Shown here: piece after piece, positions 22,463 through 30,124 of the stretch
Layout: every line of letters begins with the position of its first letter
Position numbering within the stretch: position 1 is the first letter of the stretch
Source: a virus
Virus record (IMG/VR): IMGVR_UViG_3300014501_000426
Span: 1 to 39,455 of that record
DNA length: 39,455 nucleotides
Strand: one strand, 5' to 3'
Position numbers and translations under genes: made by a program
The notes under the pieces: model-generated
Seen by the model: only the letters and a program-made list of their open reading frames with translations
Database searches by the model: none
What the model was told of the DNA's origin: nothing

Positions 22463-23494
22463 CTATAACGATTGGAGATCATTGATTGCGCCGTACCATC
22501 CGTTCAGGCGCGGTTCGTCTGAAGCGAACTGGAAGGCGATGACGTAACGACTTGTCTTAGAGAGGACGCCGGGCGTGTCAATCCACGGAACGTAGTCGAA
22601 GCCCTTAAATCCAAAGTAGTGCATCCGGGTGTGATTCATGTTGAGGAAGTAGTAGGTGTACCCGAGATAGCCGCCCGTTGCGTTGATCGTGGGTGGGAAG
22701 TGGTTGTCGCCAACGACTTCCGCGCCGAGCAGATGCGGGTTGCCGGTGTACGGGTTTGCCGAGTCGCCGGGGCTCACGCGAATCTGCGAGTCGAGCGTGA
22801 AGATGTAGGACGACACGCCTTGCTGATTGACGAAGATGTGCGTCGGCGCGGCGTCACCGACGACGCAAGCCGTGTACTCGCGAAGCATCTGCGCGCGGCT
22901 CGTATCGTTCGTGGCGTTGCCCAGCCCGCTGGTCGCGAGCGAGATGACGTTGCCTTGCCAGGTGGCCAGGCTGTTCGTGCCGGTTCTCGCGATGTTGCCG
23001 TACACGTTGTAAAGCTGGCCGTTGTCGCACGCCTCGACCACGCCGAAGGCCGGTTGCCCGGTCTGCGCGTTGGCGCCCTTCGTGAGGTTCGTAAGGTCGT
23101 CGGCGATGAGGTCCGAAAGCGAGGCGATAGCCGTCTGGACCTGAAGCGTGAGGTTGTCCACACGCATATTTGGCCCGCGCACGAGCCGGAGCGTTTGATA
23201 GTCGATCGTGACGGCGGCCTGATACCACGACCAGGGGAAGGCCGCCACGGAGAGCAGCGACTGCGGCCCGGAAGCCAGCGTGTCGTACTGCCCGAAACTT
23301 TGGGCCGTCATGTTCTTCGCAGTGAGCAAGGGCAGCGCAAGGTAGCGCCCCTCGTCCACGCGGTTGGCCGAATCGTAGGCGATCTTCGGAACGCGAGCCG
23401 ATTGGAAAACGTTGTCCGTCACATAGGGGACAAACGCTTCAGCTAGGACCGCGCTCTCCTGATCGTATCCACCGAGGCCGGTAGTTACTGCCAT
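22463..23494 (-). CDS. Major capsid protein
   Basis: 343 residues from ATG 23494 with TTAGGAG eight bases upstream; the frame continues two codons to a TTG, which is not needed. The sequence has the character of a podovirus coat protein: an N-terminal arm (YDQESAVLAEAFVPYVTDNV), the spine-helix-like QVQTAIASLSDLIADDLTNL, then strands with THIFVNQQGVSSYIF and VPWIDTPGVLSKTSRYVIAF. There is no delta domain or protease, so a separate scaffold (24962-26356) probably assists assembly. Assigned from order (portal, scaffold, this gene), size and composition; HK97 fold assumed. Confidence 0.85.
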   Translation of the reverse strand: MAVTTGLGGYDQESAVLAEAFVPYVTDNVFQSARVPKIAYDSANRVDEGRYLALPLLTAKNMTAQSFGQYDTLASGPQSLLSVAAFPWSWYQAAVTIDYQTLRLVRGPNMRVDNLTLQVQTAIASLSDLIADDLTNLTKGANAQTGQPAFGVVEACDNGQLYNVYGNIARTGTNSLATWQGNVISLATSGLGNATNDTSRAQMLREYTACVVGDAAPTHIFVNQQGVSSYIFTLDSQIRVSPGDSANPYTGNPHLLGAEVVGDNHFPPTINATGGYLGYTYYFLNMNHTRMHYFGFKGFDYVPWIDTPGVLSKTSRYVIAFQFASDEPRLNGWYGAINDLQSL

Positions 23495-23557
23495 GGGCAA
23501 AACTCCTAAGCAAAAGACGAGTTATCGTCCTCGATGCTTGGAGTTTCTGGCCGCTTT

Positions 23558-23583
23558 CCGGGTCCCCGCGAGGGGTTGTCCGG
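23558..23583 (-). promoter_or_regulatory. Hairpin in the major capsid leader
   Basis: In the minus-strand RNA, CCCC-TCGC-GGGG forms a tight tetraloop hairpin, extended after a small internal loop by CCGG pairing with CCGG. It lies about 65 bases upstream of the capsid start. A structured leader could stabilise the most abundant late message; this is inference. Confidence 0.45.
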
Positions 23584-23702
23584 GCGAACGTCCAGGTCCG
23601 CGCTGAGGGCTGCTGCTGGTTTCGGGTGTCCGTGCCGTGTGCCGGGGGCTTGCGCTTGACCGGGCGGCGGCGGGCCGAATCCTTCACCTCAACGTAGCAC
23701 GC

Positions 23703-23731
23703 TTGTCAACGGGCTCGCGCGGGACTACGAT
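23703..23731 (+). promoter_or_regulatory. Sigma70-like promoter for the glycosyltransferase
   Basis: TTGTCA (23703-23708) and TACGAT (23726-23731) are separated by 17 bases, matching 5/6 and 4/6 of the consensus. It points into the plus-strand gene, whose ribosome site GGAGGA begins eight bases later. This makes the leader very short, or the transcript starts inside the ribosome-site region, which weakens the call. Confidence 0.45.
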
Positions 23732-23749
23732 TGGGCCGGAGGAATCACT

Positions 23750-24811
23750 TTGCGTATTCTCGTCGCGCTCGCCGACCAAGCCGGCCAGTCGTATTGGCGG
23801 CAGATAATGCCGCTTTCCCGCCTGCCAGAGCACACGGTCCTCTTTACCGACGTTCTCGACCCCGCGTTTTTCCTGAGCGCGGACCTCGTAGTTACGTCGC
23901 GCGTCTCCACCCAGCCGATGCTAGACCTTCTGAAAACGCTCAAGGCCGCGGGCAAGCCGACAATTCAGGATTTTGACGACCACCTCCACCAGCTCCAGCA
24001 CAACCCAGAGGCGCGAAGCGTCTACGGCACCGGCCAGTGGGGAACCCGCATCTTCGAGGAGGCGCTACCGATCGCCACCGTGGTTACCGCTTCCACGCGG
24101 CGGCTGGCCGACGAGTACGCCAAGTGGCGGCCGGGCATCGAGGTGGTGGAGAACTTTATCTCCGACGAGGCGTTTGCTCGGTTGTCGCCGTCCGAAATCA
24201 CCGGCAAGCCTAAGCGCGAGGGCGAGATTCGGATTGGCTACGCTGGGTCCTCGACGCACGGCGGCGACCTGGCGCTCATCGCCCGCCCGCTCCGCAAACT
24301 CTGCGCCCGCTACCCCGAGGTAAAGCTCGTCTTTTTCGGGCAGCCCCCGACGCTCCCAGGCGTTGACCCGGCGCGCATCGAGTTGCACGGCTACATCGAC
24401 CCCGAGCTGGACGAACAGCCCTTTGCCTTCATGGACCGCTACTTCGATCGGGTGAAGTCCCTCGACCTCGACGTGGAGATGGCTCCGCTGGTGCCCAACG
24501 TGTTCAACGCCTCGAAGTCGTTCTTGCGGCTGCTCCAAGCCGGGGCGTGCGGGAACCCCGTCGTCGCGTCGAGCTACGGCCCGTACCGCGAGTATCGAGA
24601 GCGCGGTGGCCCTATCATTCCATGCTTCGATGAGCGTGAGTGGCTTGAACGCCTTTCGATGCTAGTCCGGCATACTTGCGCTCGGCGGGACTTCGCCAAG
24701 GAGAACCACGCCTACGTCCGCGAGCACCATACGAGCGCGGTGGGGCTTGCGGCCTGGCGGCGCGTCATCGCGCTGACGGCAGAATCGCGTGCTCTTTGTG
24801 GAGCCGGTTGA
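23750..24811 (+). CDS. GT4-like glycosyltransferase on the opposite strand
   Basis: 353 residues from TTG 23750, preceded by GGAGGA at good spacing. The N-terminal half is Rossmann-like (MRILVALADQAGQSYW, VVTSRVSTQPMLDLL). The C-terminal half carries the GT-B donor-site pattern: GYAGSSTHGGDLALIARPL, KLVFFGQPP, and VFNASKSFLRLLQAGACGNP followed by VVASSYGPYREY. This matches the family that reads (N..KS..K..EY.A.G.PVVAS). It should transfer a sugar from a nucleotide donor to a glycan, protein or DNA. It is the only large plus-strand gene, inserted between scaffold and capsid genes with its own promoter, so it is probably an independently expressed accessory (moron) gene, perhaps altering host surface sugars. 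Confidence 0.86.
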   Translation: MRILVALADQAGQSYWRQIMPLSRLPEHTVLFTDVLDPAFFLSADLVVTSRVSTQPMLDLLKTLKAAGKPTIQDFDDHLHQLQHNPEARSVYGTGQWGTRIFEEALPIATVVTASTRRLADEYAKWRPGIEVVENFISDEAFARLSPSEITGKPKREGEIRIGYAGSSTHGGDLALIARPLRKLCARYPEVKLVFFGQPPTLPGVDPARIELHGYIDPELDEQPFAFMDRYFDRVKSLDLDVEMAPLVPNVFNASKSFLRLLQAGACGNPVVASSYGPYREYRERGGPIIPCFDEREWLERLSMLVRHTCARRDFAKENHAYVREHHTSAVGLAAWRRVIALTAESRALCGAG

Positions 24812-24965
24812 ACCGAACGCACGATACCATCGCCTCGAACGCCGCGTCGATCGCTTGCTGACGAAGCAGCACGAGCGGCGAGAACCGCGCCTTCTCGAAC
24901 TCCGCCAGCGTCTGATTGAGGCGGCAGAGAAGCTCGGCGCGGTCACGCTCTACTTGCGGGTCTAT
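24765..24965 (-). CDS. Candidate 66-residue protein with apparent ATA start
   Basis: After the scaffold stop, a frame overlapping it as ATAG (ATA 24965-24963) runs 66 codons to TGA at 24765. The peptide, (M)DPQVERDRAELLCRL followed by NQTLAEFEKARFSPLVLLRQ and FEAMVSCVRFNRLHKEH, is balanced in charge, helical and has high GC at third positions. There is no ATG, GTG or TTG before residue 32. It overlaps the glycosyltransferase 3' end by 47 bases in antisense. A plus-strand frame from GTG 24789 over the same DNA is codon-aligned antisense and also looks plausible for about 55 residues, but runs 250 bases into the scaffold gene. I favour the minus frame, weakly. Confidence 0.38.
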   Translation of the reverse strand: MDPQVERDRAELLCRLNQTLAEFEKARFSPLVLLRQQAIDAAFEAMVSCVRFNRLHKEHAILPSAR

Positions 24966-26356
24966 CGTCCAGCCATCGCCGCTTGGCGTGCCATCTGCTG
25001 GCGGATGTACTCTTTCGGGTCTGCCGCGACCCCGTTGACCCGCGTTGCCGGCGGCGGCGGGACCTTCTTGACGTGCGGCGCGGCGGCTGGAGTGCCAGTC
25101 GCGACCGCGGCGGCGTTGGCGGCAGCGACCTTCTTCTCGGTAGCGGCTGCGACGGCAGCGACGGCGGGTGACGCCGAAGCGGCTTCCCGTTCGCGCCGCA
25201 GGTCCTCGTAGGCCAGAACGATACTGGACGGCGTTTCGCCGTACTGCTCGAACAGCCCCGACGCTCGGCCGTAGTTGATCGCCCGCATAAAGGAGTTCTT
25301 GTCGCGCTCGGGGTCACCGGAGAATTCGTCGCCGTAGCGCTGCACGAGCGCGGCGTAGCCTTGGTTCCCGACATTCACGCGGTACTGGTACTCGCGCGCG
25401 GCGTTCGTTTCGGCCGTGCGGCGCTGCTCCTCCTCGCGCGCCATCTTCTCGACCAGGTTCGTCACTTGCCCGAGCTTGTCGTTGTACGGCTTGAGCGCTT
25501 CGGCTAAGAACGGGTCCTCCGCTTCAGTGAGCGGCGCCACGGGCGGCCCGGCGGGAGCGGCTGCGGCGGCGACGGCTGCGCCAGCTTGGGCCGCGGCGGC
25601 CTGCGCCGGAGTGAGCGGCTGGCCCGCGATGCGCCGGTTGTAGGCGTCCACCACGAAATTCCCATACTCGGGGTCCTCCAGCGCCCGCTGAATCAACGGC
25701 AGAATCGCTTTGAGGCGCCCGTCGCCCACCAGTGGCTCGACCGTCTTTCGTAGGTCGCCCAGGAACATCGTTTTGCGCGAATAGTCGGCGCGGCGCATAT
25801 AGCCGTTGCGAACGGCGGCGGCCGAGTCCTTCGGCACCCGCACTGTGAATTTCTGATCGAGGTCGGGGTCCTCGTATTCCACCTCCTCGAAGTCGTCGGC
25901 CGGCCGGTCGAGAATCGCCTGCGCTGCGGCTTCGGCGGCAGCTTCCCCGGTCGGCGCGCCCTCGGCGGGGGGGACATGCACTGGCTGAGTCGCGGCGTCT
26001 GAAACATCGGCGGCGGCTTCGGATACGAACCTCCCGCTCGCGGGGTCGCGCTCCTTCGGCGCGGCGGTGCCCGCAATCTCAGCCTTCGCCTCGGCCAACG
26101 CGTCGGTCGTGCCGCCAGCGTCACCCTCCGGCAGCGCAACGGCGGCGCGGCCTGCTATCGGCTTGCCAGTCTCCTCATCGAGCGCCTCGGTCCCGCGCGA
26201 AAAATCCGGTAGAAGCTGCGGCTCGACCGCGCCGCCCAGCGGCTCGGCGTGAAGCTCGGCAGCGGCGGGTTTCGCGCCCGTCATCTTGTCCACCAACTCG
26301 CGCGCGTGCGTGTTTACGTCGGCCAGCGACGGCGGCCCGTTCCCAGTCTTTGCCAT
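24962..26356 (-). CDS. Capsid scaffolding-type protein
   Basis: 464 residues from ATG 26356 with AGGAGG eight bases upstream. Very rich in Ala, Glu, Asp and Lys. It has an acidic, Ala-rich N-terminus, an ordered middle (FEEVEYEDPDLDQKFTVRVP, MRRADYSRKTMFLGDLRKTV, LIQRALEDPEYGNFVVDAYN), an Ala-rich coil, another ordered part (YRVNVGNQGYAALVQRYGDE) and a basic C-terminal tail ending RQQMARQAAMAGR. Acid/Ala-rich helices with a basic C-terminal end and a position between portal and capsid genes are the usual signs of a podovirus scaffold, which binds the coat through its C-terminus. No sequence family is claimed. Confidence 0.8.
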   Translation of the reverse strand: MAKTGNGPPSLADVNTHARELVDKMTGAKPAAAELHAEPLGGAVEPQLLPDFSRGTEALDEETGKPIAGRAAVALPEGDAGGTTDALAEAKAEIAGTAAPKERDPASGRFVSEAAADVSDAATQPVHVPPAEGAPTGEAAAEAAAQAILDRPADDFEEVEYEDPDLDQKFTVRVPKDSAAAVRNGYMRRADYSRKTMFLGDLRKTVEPLVGDGRLKAILPLIQRALEDPEYGNFVVDAYNRRIAGQPLTPAQAAAAQAGAAVAAAAAPAGPPVAPLTEAEDPFLAEALKPYNDKLGQVTNLVEKMAREEEQRRTAETNAAREYQYRVNVGNQGYAALVQRYGDEFSGDPERDKNSFMRAINYGRASGLFEQYGETPSSIVLAYEDLRREREAASASPAVAAVAAATEKKVAAANAAAVATGTPAAAPHVKKVPPPPATRVNGVAADPKEYIRQQMARQAAMAGR

Positions 26357-26376
26357 TCGATTCCTCCTAAAAGAAG

Positions 26377-26404
26377 TGGAGGCGCCGCCTAACGGACGCC
26401 TCCA
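26377..26404 (-). terminator. 8-bp hairpin between the 38-residue basic gene and the scaffold gene
   Basis: TGGAGGCG at 26377-26384 pairs perfectly with CGCCTCCA at 26397-26404 around 12 bases. In the minus-strand RNA it is followed by CTTCTTTT, a weak U-rich run, and then by the scaffold ribosome site. It may be a leaky terminator or processing site separating portal-side from capsid-side messages. Confidence 0.5.
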
Positions 26405-26423
26405 CGGATTCCGTTACGACGGA

Positions 26424-26540
26424 CTACTTGCGTCCCCGACGCGATGCCTTACGACCACGCTTCGACTTCTTAAGCTCCTTCATGTGCTTACCGAAGCCCT
26501 TGTGCTCTTTCTTTTCCTTACCTTTACGTCTGCGAGCCAT
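26424..26540 (-). CDS. 38-residue highly basic protein
   Basis: ATG 26540 is preceded by AAAGGAGG with good spacing, one of the strongest ribosome sites in the window. The peptide, MARRRKGKEKKEHKGFGKHM and then KELKKSKRGRKASRRGRK, is more than half Lys/Arg. Expected to bind nucleic acid or acidic scaffold surfaces. It sits between the 145-residue protein and the scaffold gene. The ribosome site and clean stop make it a credible gene despite its length. Confidence 0.7.
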   Translation of the reverse strand: MARRRKGKEKKEHKGFGKHMKELKKSKRGRKASRRGRK

Positions 26541-26589
26541 TCGATACTCCCCTCCTTTCTCGCCATATAGGCTCCATCTCGCGAGTCAC

Positions 26590-27027
26590 CTAAGACCCGC
26601 TATCGGGTGCGGGCTGCGCGTCGGTATCAGCCGACGTGTAGTGCGCGTCCGAACTTCCCTCGCTACCGCCATCGGGCTCCGCAACAGAGGTTGGTGCCCC
26701 CGCTGAATCGCCCTTGGCCGTGTAGTGAGAAATCAACTGCGTTCCCGTTTCAACCATCGAGTACAAGACCGCGACCGTTTTGGGCGTCTTGGCGAAGGTC
26801 GGCATCTTTATCGCGAGCTTCAACTGGCGCATGGCCGCATCTACTAGCTGCCAACCGCCGGGAAGCTCGGAGGGTAAGTCCTCGAAAGCGGTGGAGGTTA
26901 AAGCTGACGGGGGACGGGGAGCTAGCCCCGCCGGGGGCTGAATCGGAGGCGGCCCTGCCGGGGGAGCAGCTGGTGCACCGGGCGGACCCGGCGCGGCTGG
27001 GCCCGGAGGTATCATACCTGCTGTCAT
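26590..27027 (-). CDS. Pro-rich hypothetical protein downstream of the portal
   Basis: 145 residues. Residues 1-42 are almost all Pro, Gly and Ala (GPPGAPAAPPAGPPPIQPPA). A helical core follows at about 48-105 (LVDAAMRQLKLAIKMPTFAK, then TVAVLYSMVETGTQLISHYT), and the tail is acidic and Ser-rich. No family recognised. Similar short proteins lie between portal and scaffold in other podoviruses, where they are head-assembly aids; that is analogy. An 11-residue mini-ORF just upstream overlaps its start by ATGA. Confidence 0.7.
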   Translation of the reverse strand: MTAGMIPPGPAAPGPPGAPAAPPAGPPPIQPPAGLAPRPPSALTSTAFEDLPSELPGGWQLVDAAMRQLKLAIKMPTFAKTPKTVAVLYSMVETGTQLISHYTAKGDSAGAPTSVAEPDGGSEGSSDAHYTSADTDAQPAPDSGS

Positions 27028-27059
27028 AGCCCTATAATTTCCCCGCCATCAAACTCCAT
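27024..27059 (-). CDS. 11-residue leader mini-ORF
   Basis: ATG 27059 opens MEFDGGEIIGL and stops at TGA 27026-27024, overlapping the next gene's ATG as ATGA. It has no clear ribosome site. It could couple translation from the portal to the Pro-rich protein, or be chance; the exact 4-base overlap, the dominant junction here, is the only support. Confidence 0.25.
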   Translation of the reverse strand: MEFDGGEIIGL

Positions 27060-27070
27060 AATTGCACACT

Positions 27071-29065
27071 TTATGCCCCTTGGCTACTTTTACGCTTACC
27101 GCTCTGCTTTTTGGGCGTTGACCCTGAGTTTGGCTGGCCGATGGAGCCCGTGACCAACCATTGCTTACTTGGGTCTTTGAGATTATCGAAGATTCGCCGC
27201 TCTAGGGCAGTCGCGCTTTCAATCAGACCCATTTCCTGTAAGTCTTTCCATACCTCTGGAAGATCAACTAGCATCTTATTTGCCGACATGAGATTCAGCA
27301 AGTTGTTGAGGCGTTGCGTAGGCGTTCTTGTTGACCCTGGCTTCGCTTCGACCTTGAGCGGAGCGGTAAAGTATGAGCCAAGAAGCGGTACGCCTTCCAT
27401 GACGCCGGCCGCATTCTTCAACTGCACGAGATGCGGCGTCGTATAGAAGCGCGTCATCAACTCTAGGAACTGTCCGCCAAGCGTGACCATGCAATCTTCG
27501 ATTCCGTGCAGCGGGTCACGGAAGCGCACGCCAGCCGATTCCTGATACATCGACACCGTTTCGGAGCTTTGCTGGCCCTTGAACTTGGCGTTACCGCTCG
27601 ATATGTCGTTGATGCCGCTCAGTTCTCGAATCTGCCCTTCAGCGTAAACCATTTGCTGGTAAACGTACTGCGGCATATCCGGGCCTGGCTCACGCTTGCC
27701 GTACCGTAGGCTCTGCATAGTCTCACGCTGGATGGCACCCGGTGCGTTGGTTATATCCTCGTCGGCCATTTCATCGCCGAGCGGGAGACGCCATATCGGG
27801 TTAGAGCTAAGATTTGCCGCGTCGAACATCATGTTCATAAAGCGCAGCCAATACTCATACGGGTCGGCGATGAGGTCGAGGTCGGAGAGTCCCCAGAACT
27901 CCTGCGGGTCAGGGTAGGCTTCAATCTCGGCAAGCGGGATATAGCCCAGCGGGTTCATCCGGTCGTCGGCCTTGAAGTCCTCGTCCACGATAATTACCAG
28001 CCGTCCATCGGGATACAGCGGGTAGTCCACTTTGTGGCAGATGACTTCGAGCGCGTCCATCTCGTCTATGATGCGAAGGCCGCCGTACATTTCGGCCTCG
28101 CGCACGATCGCAACGTACTCTTCCGGCCATTCGTAGACGACGTTTCCTTCGGTTATAACGCGCCGCAGGCGCTGCGTGTCGCCATCGGTAAGCGTAACCT
28201 TCTTCTCGCGCGTAGCGGGCTCGCCAGCGGCGGTAAACAGCACTTTAGAAACCTTAGTCGTCTTGCGCGGGCGCGTCCAGAACTCGCGCACGATGAGGCC
28301 GCTTGTGCCGCCGCTGTTGTCGGGCGGGTTGGCGGTTGCAGCGAAGGGCGGGTTGTTGAGCGTACCGCCATCCGGAAACGCCATCGAGGTCGGCGGCGAG
28401 AGCACGTCGCCGTCGTCGGTGTTCTCGAAGCCGCGCTGCTCGGTGCGCTTAGAGATGATTTTGTCGCGGAGGTGCGGCCAGCGAGCGAATATTTTGTTTG
28501 GTGATTCGCGGTACTCGTACAGTAGCACTTCGGCGTCGTCAACGCAGGTGGCGTTCGCGTCGGCGAAAACCTGCTCGCCGGTTACAACGGTCAGCGTGGC
28601 TCTCGTTTCGCCGCCTGGCCCAAACACTTCAGGAACTAGCCGTAGAAAGTATTTTATCTGAATCCGCGAGCCGAGGATAGCGTTGCGAATCTTCTTACGC
28701 CACTTGCCGTCTTTATACGCCTGTGAGAAGGCGGCGGTCGCAATGTCGGCGATTCGCTGCTCTTTCGCGTTGTAGGCGCTGTAAATCACCCGCGGTTCGT
28801 TGTCGGAGAGAATCGAAGCCCACTGAATGGGAATCGTAGCGCACTTGTTGAACTGCTTGCCGAGCTTCCACTTCGGCCGGTTGCGCCACCAAGGCGTGCC
28901 GCCGCGGTAGAGGCTCATCGCGCGCGTCATGCGTTCGGTGACGGGCTGCTTCTCGCGATGCAGCACCGCTGAAGCGTTCCGGCACCACGTTATTAGCGGG
29001 TCATCGTAGTCGTCGTCGGAGTTGTAGCGGGTGGTATCAGCCCACGGCTTCGAGGGAGCGGTCAC
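27071..29065 (-). CDS. Portal protein
   Basis: 664 residues, the length of podovirus portals. Landmarks include an N-terminal DPLITWCRNASAVLHREKQP, the clip/wing-like WWRNRPKWKLGKQFNKC, QWASILSDNEPRVIY, the strand VVTGEQVFADANATCVDDAE, and a helical C-terminal crown (GINDISSGNAKFKGQQSSET, GVRFRDPLHGIEDCMVTLGG). The twelve-subunit ring forms the DNA entry vertex and binds the terminase. GTG 29065 is the nearest start. AGGAGG lies too far upstream (29093-29088) unless the intervening hairpin is folded. The frame is also open upstream to an ATT at about 29119, so the N-terminus is uncertain. Confidence 0.87.
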   Translation of the reverse strand: MTAPSKPWADTTRYNSDDDYDDPLITWCRNASAVLHREKQPVTERMTRAMSLYRGGTPWWRNRPKWKLGKQFNKCATIPIQWASILSDNEPRVIYSAYNAKEQRIADIATAAFSQAYKDGKWRKKIRNAILGSRIQIKYFLRLVPEVFGPGGETRATLTVVTGEQVFADANATCVDDAEVLLYEYRESPNKIFARWPHLRDKIISKRTEQRGFENTDDGDVLSPPTSMAFPDGGTLNNPPFAATANPPDNSGGTSGLIVREFWTRPRKTTKVSKVLFTAAGEPATREKKVTLTDGDTQRLRRVITEGNVVYEWPEEYVAIVREAEMYGGLRIIDEMDALEVICHKVDYPLYPDGRLVIIVDEDFKADDRMNPLGYIPLAEIEAYPDPQEFWGLSDLDLIADPYEYWLRFMNMMFDAANLSSNPIWRLPLGDEMADEDITNAPGAIQRETMQSLRYGKREPGPDMPQYVYQQMVYAEGQIRELSGINDISSGNAKFKGQQSSETVSMYQESAGVRFRDPLHGIEDCMVTLGGQFLELMTRFYTTPHLVQLKNAAGVMEGVPLLGSYFTAPLKVEAKPGSTRTPTQRLNNLLNLMSANKMLVDLPEVWKDLQEMGLIESATALERRIFDNLKDPSKQWLVTGSIGQPNSGSTPKKQSGKRKSSQGA

Positions 29066-29071
29066 TAACCA

Positions 29072-29093
29072 GCCCCCCGGCGAGGGGCCTCCT
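29072..29093 (-). promoter_or_regulatory. Portal ribosome site separated from the start by a hairpin
   Basis: AGGAGG (29093-29088 on the minus strand) is followed at once by CCCC-TCGCC-GGGG, a GC hairpin, then nine bases and GTG 29065. Folding the hairpin would bring the ribosome site to normal spacing. It could tune portal level, which needs only twelve copies per virion. Confidence 0.4.
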
Positions 29094-29132
29094 AAGCCTC
29101 CAGAAGCGGCGCTCGGCCCAAATACTGAAATT

Positions 29133-29855
29133 CTAAATGTCTCCTGGGTGATCGCTAATCAAGCGGTGCGTTTTCCTTTCGATGGCCCGCGCCGTATCGG
29201 CCTTACGCTTCGAATTTTCGTCTGCAAGCGCCTTTTCGACGCACTTTGGCGTGCCCTTGTCCCAAAAGACCATACCACGAGTCACGTCTCGATGGTGCCT
29301 GCGCGAGCGAACCTGGGTCCCGCCCGTCACCTTCATCCCGTCCACGATCGCCGTATCGTTGCCTTTGATCGTGATTGCGTACTGGTCGTAAATCGCGTCG
29401 TCCGGCGCCTTCTGGATGGTCAGCGCCTTCTCCATAAACTCGGCGTCGGAGAGCGGCTCTCGGCGGCGCCCGCAGGCCGCGTGGACCATTTCCCCGCCCT
29501 CCTTGGCGAACCGAGCCGTCGTGCAGTCGCAGAACTGCGAACGCGGCTCTTGAACAACGCGCCACCCGGTTATCTCCATCCCGGCCATGACTGGTTTATA
29601 TCGCTCGATGATGTAGGGCGAGACGACGCGCTCGCGAGAGAACGGCACGTCGATCTCGCCCTTAGCGTAGTATCGTTCAGGCGCACAGGCGCGTTCGACC
29701 TGAGCAGCGGGAAGCTGCGGCATCTCGGCGCGTTGGTTCCTCGATGCGGTGATTGGCAATCCGGCCCGCGTCTTGTAAACGTCCGAGGGTGAGAGCCATT
29801 CGCCTATCGGGCCTTCGGGCGAGGCGAGCTTACGAAGCCAGCTTGGAATTTTCAT
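29133..29855 (-). CDS. Hypothetical protein with Cys/His cluster upstream of the portal
   Basis: 240 residues from ATG 29855, which overlaps the previous TGA (ATGA); the frame is open to a GTG at 29918 but that would overlap the neighbour by 67 bases. Residues about 60-130 include strands around ERYKPVMAGMEITGWRVVQE. Then QFCDCTTARFAKEGGEMVHA and ACGRRRE provide Cys/His residues that might bind metal. The C-terminal half is basic and helical (RSRRHHRDVTRGMVFWDKG, DENSKRKADTARAIERKTH). No family is recognised. A DNA- or capsid-binding role is possible. Confidence 0.7.
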   Translation of the reverse strand: MKIPSWLRKLASPEGPIGEWLSPSDVYKTRAGLPITASRNQRAEMPQLPAAQVERACAPERYYAKGEIDVPFSRERVVSPYIIERYKPVMAGMEITGWRVVQEPRSQFCDCTTARFAKEGGEMVHAACGRRREPLSDAEFMEKALTIQKAPDDAIYDQYAITIKGNDTAIVDGMKVTGGTQVRSRRHHRDVTRGMVFWDKGTPKCVEKALADENSKRKADTARAIERKTHRLISDHPGDI

Positions 29856-30124
29856 CCTTTCAGGAACCACTCCCACACCCAGAGTTTGAGAAATGCCCAC
29901 CACTTTGGACCCCGCCACAATACCTTATAGCACGACCGACAGGCGAAGCGGTTCGGCCGCTCGTACACCTGCCTAAGTCCATGCCTGTACAAGTCGTACA
30001 TATCTATCCAGGTTACGCCGCATCGAATGCACGATGACCCATCTTTTGCTAGTGCCTTGAACATGTCATCGAAAGAACGTGGGCTCTCATCAGCCAACCG
30101 AGGCGCTATCTGTTCATCTCGCAT
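29852..30124 (-). CDS. Small zinc-finger protein (two CxxC pairs)
   Basis: 90 residues from ATG 30124, preceded by GGGAGGA at about nine bases. Cys32-x2-Cys35 (CIRC) and Cys62-x2-Cys65 (CRSC), 26 residues apart, form a likely four-Cys zinc site. The C-terminus is aromatic and hydrophobic (WRGPKWWAFLKLWVWEWFLK) and could contact membrane or protein. The start overlaps the upstream gene by 19 bases. Function unknown. Confidence 0.7.
   Translation of the reverse strand: MRDEQIAPRLADESPRSFDDMFKALAKDGSSCIRCGVTWIDMYDLYRHGLRQVYERPNRFACRSCYKVLWRGPKWWAFLKLWVWEWFLKG

Larger units (their letters stand above)
23495..23749. other. Divergent intergenic region between capsid and glycosyltransferase genes
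   Basis: No convincing gene. On the minus side it forms the capsid leader, with an extended hairpin (CCGG 58-61 and CCCC 64-67 pairing with GGGG 72-75 and CCGG 80-83, positions 23558-23583) and the TTAGGAG ribosome site. On the plus side it holds a sigma70-like promoter for the glycosyltransferase. A minus-strand frame from 23687 overlaps the capsid start out of frame and looks like Arg-rich shadow. Confidence 0.6.

Noticed and set aside
22619-23446. Plus-strand open frame of 275 codons over the capsid gene
   Set aside because: Antisense shadow of a well supported gene; composition dominated by Arg, Val, Asp and His.
23439-23687. Minus-strand basic frame upstream of the capsid start
   Set aside because: Overlaps the capsid start out of frame, no ribosome site spacing for its GTG, Arg/Pro filler sequence.
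24789-25211. Plus-strand frame after the glycosyltransferase
   Set aside because: No ribosome site, and it runs 250 bases antisense through the scaffold gene into Ala/Thr shadow sequence; only its first 55 codons look plausible, competing with the minus frame.
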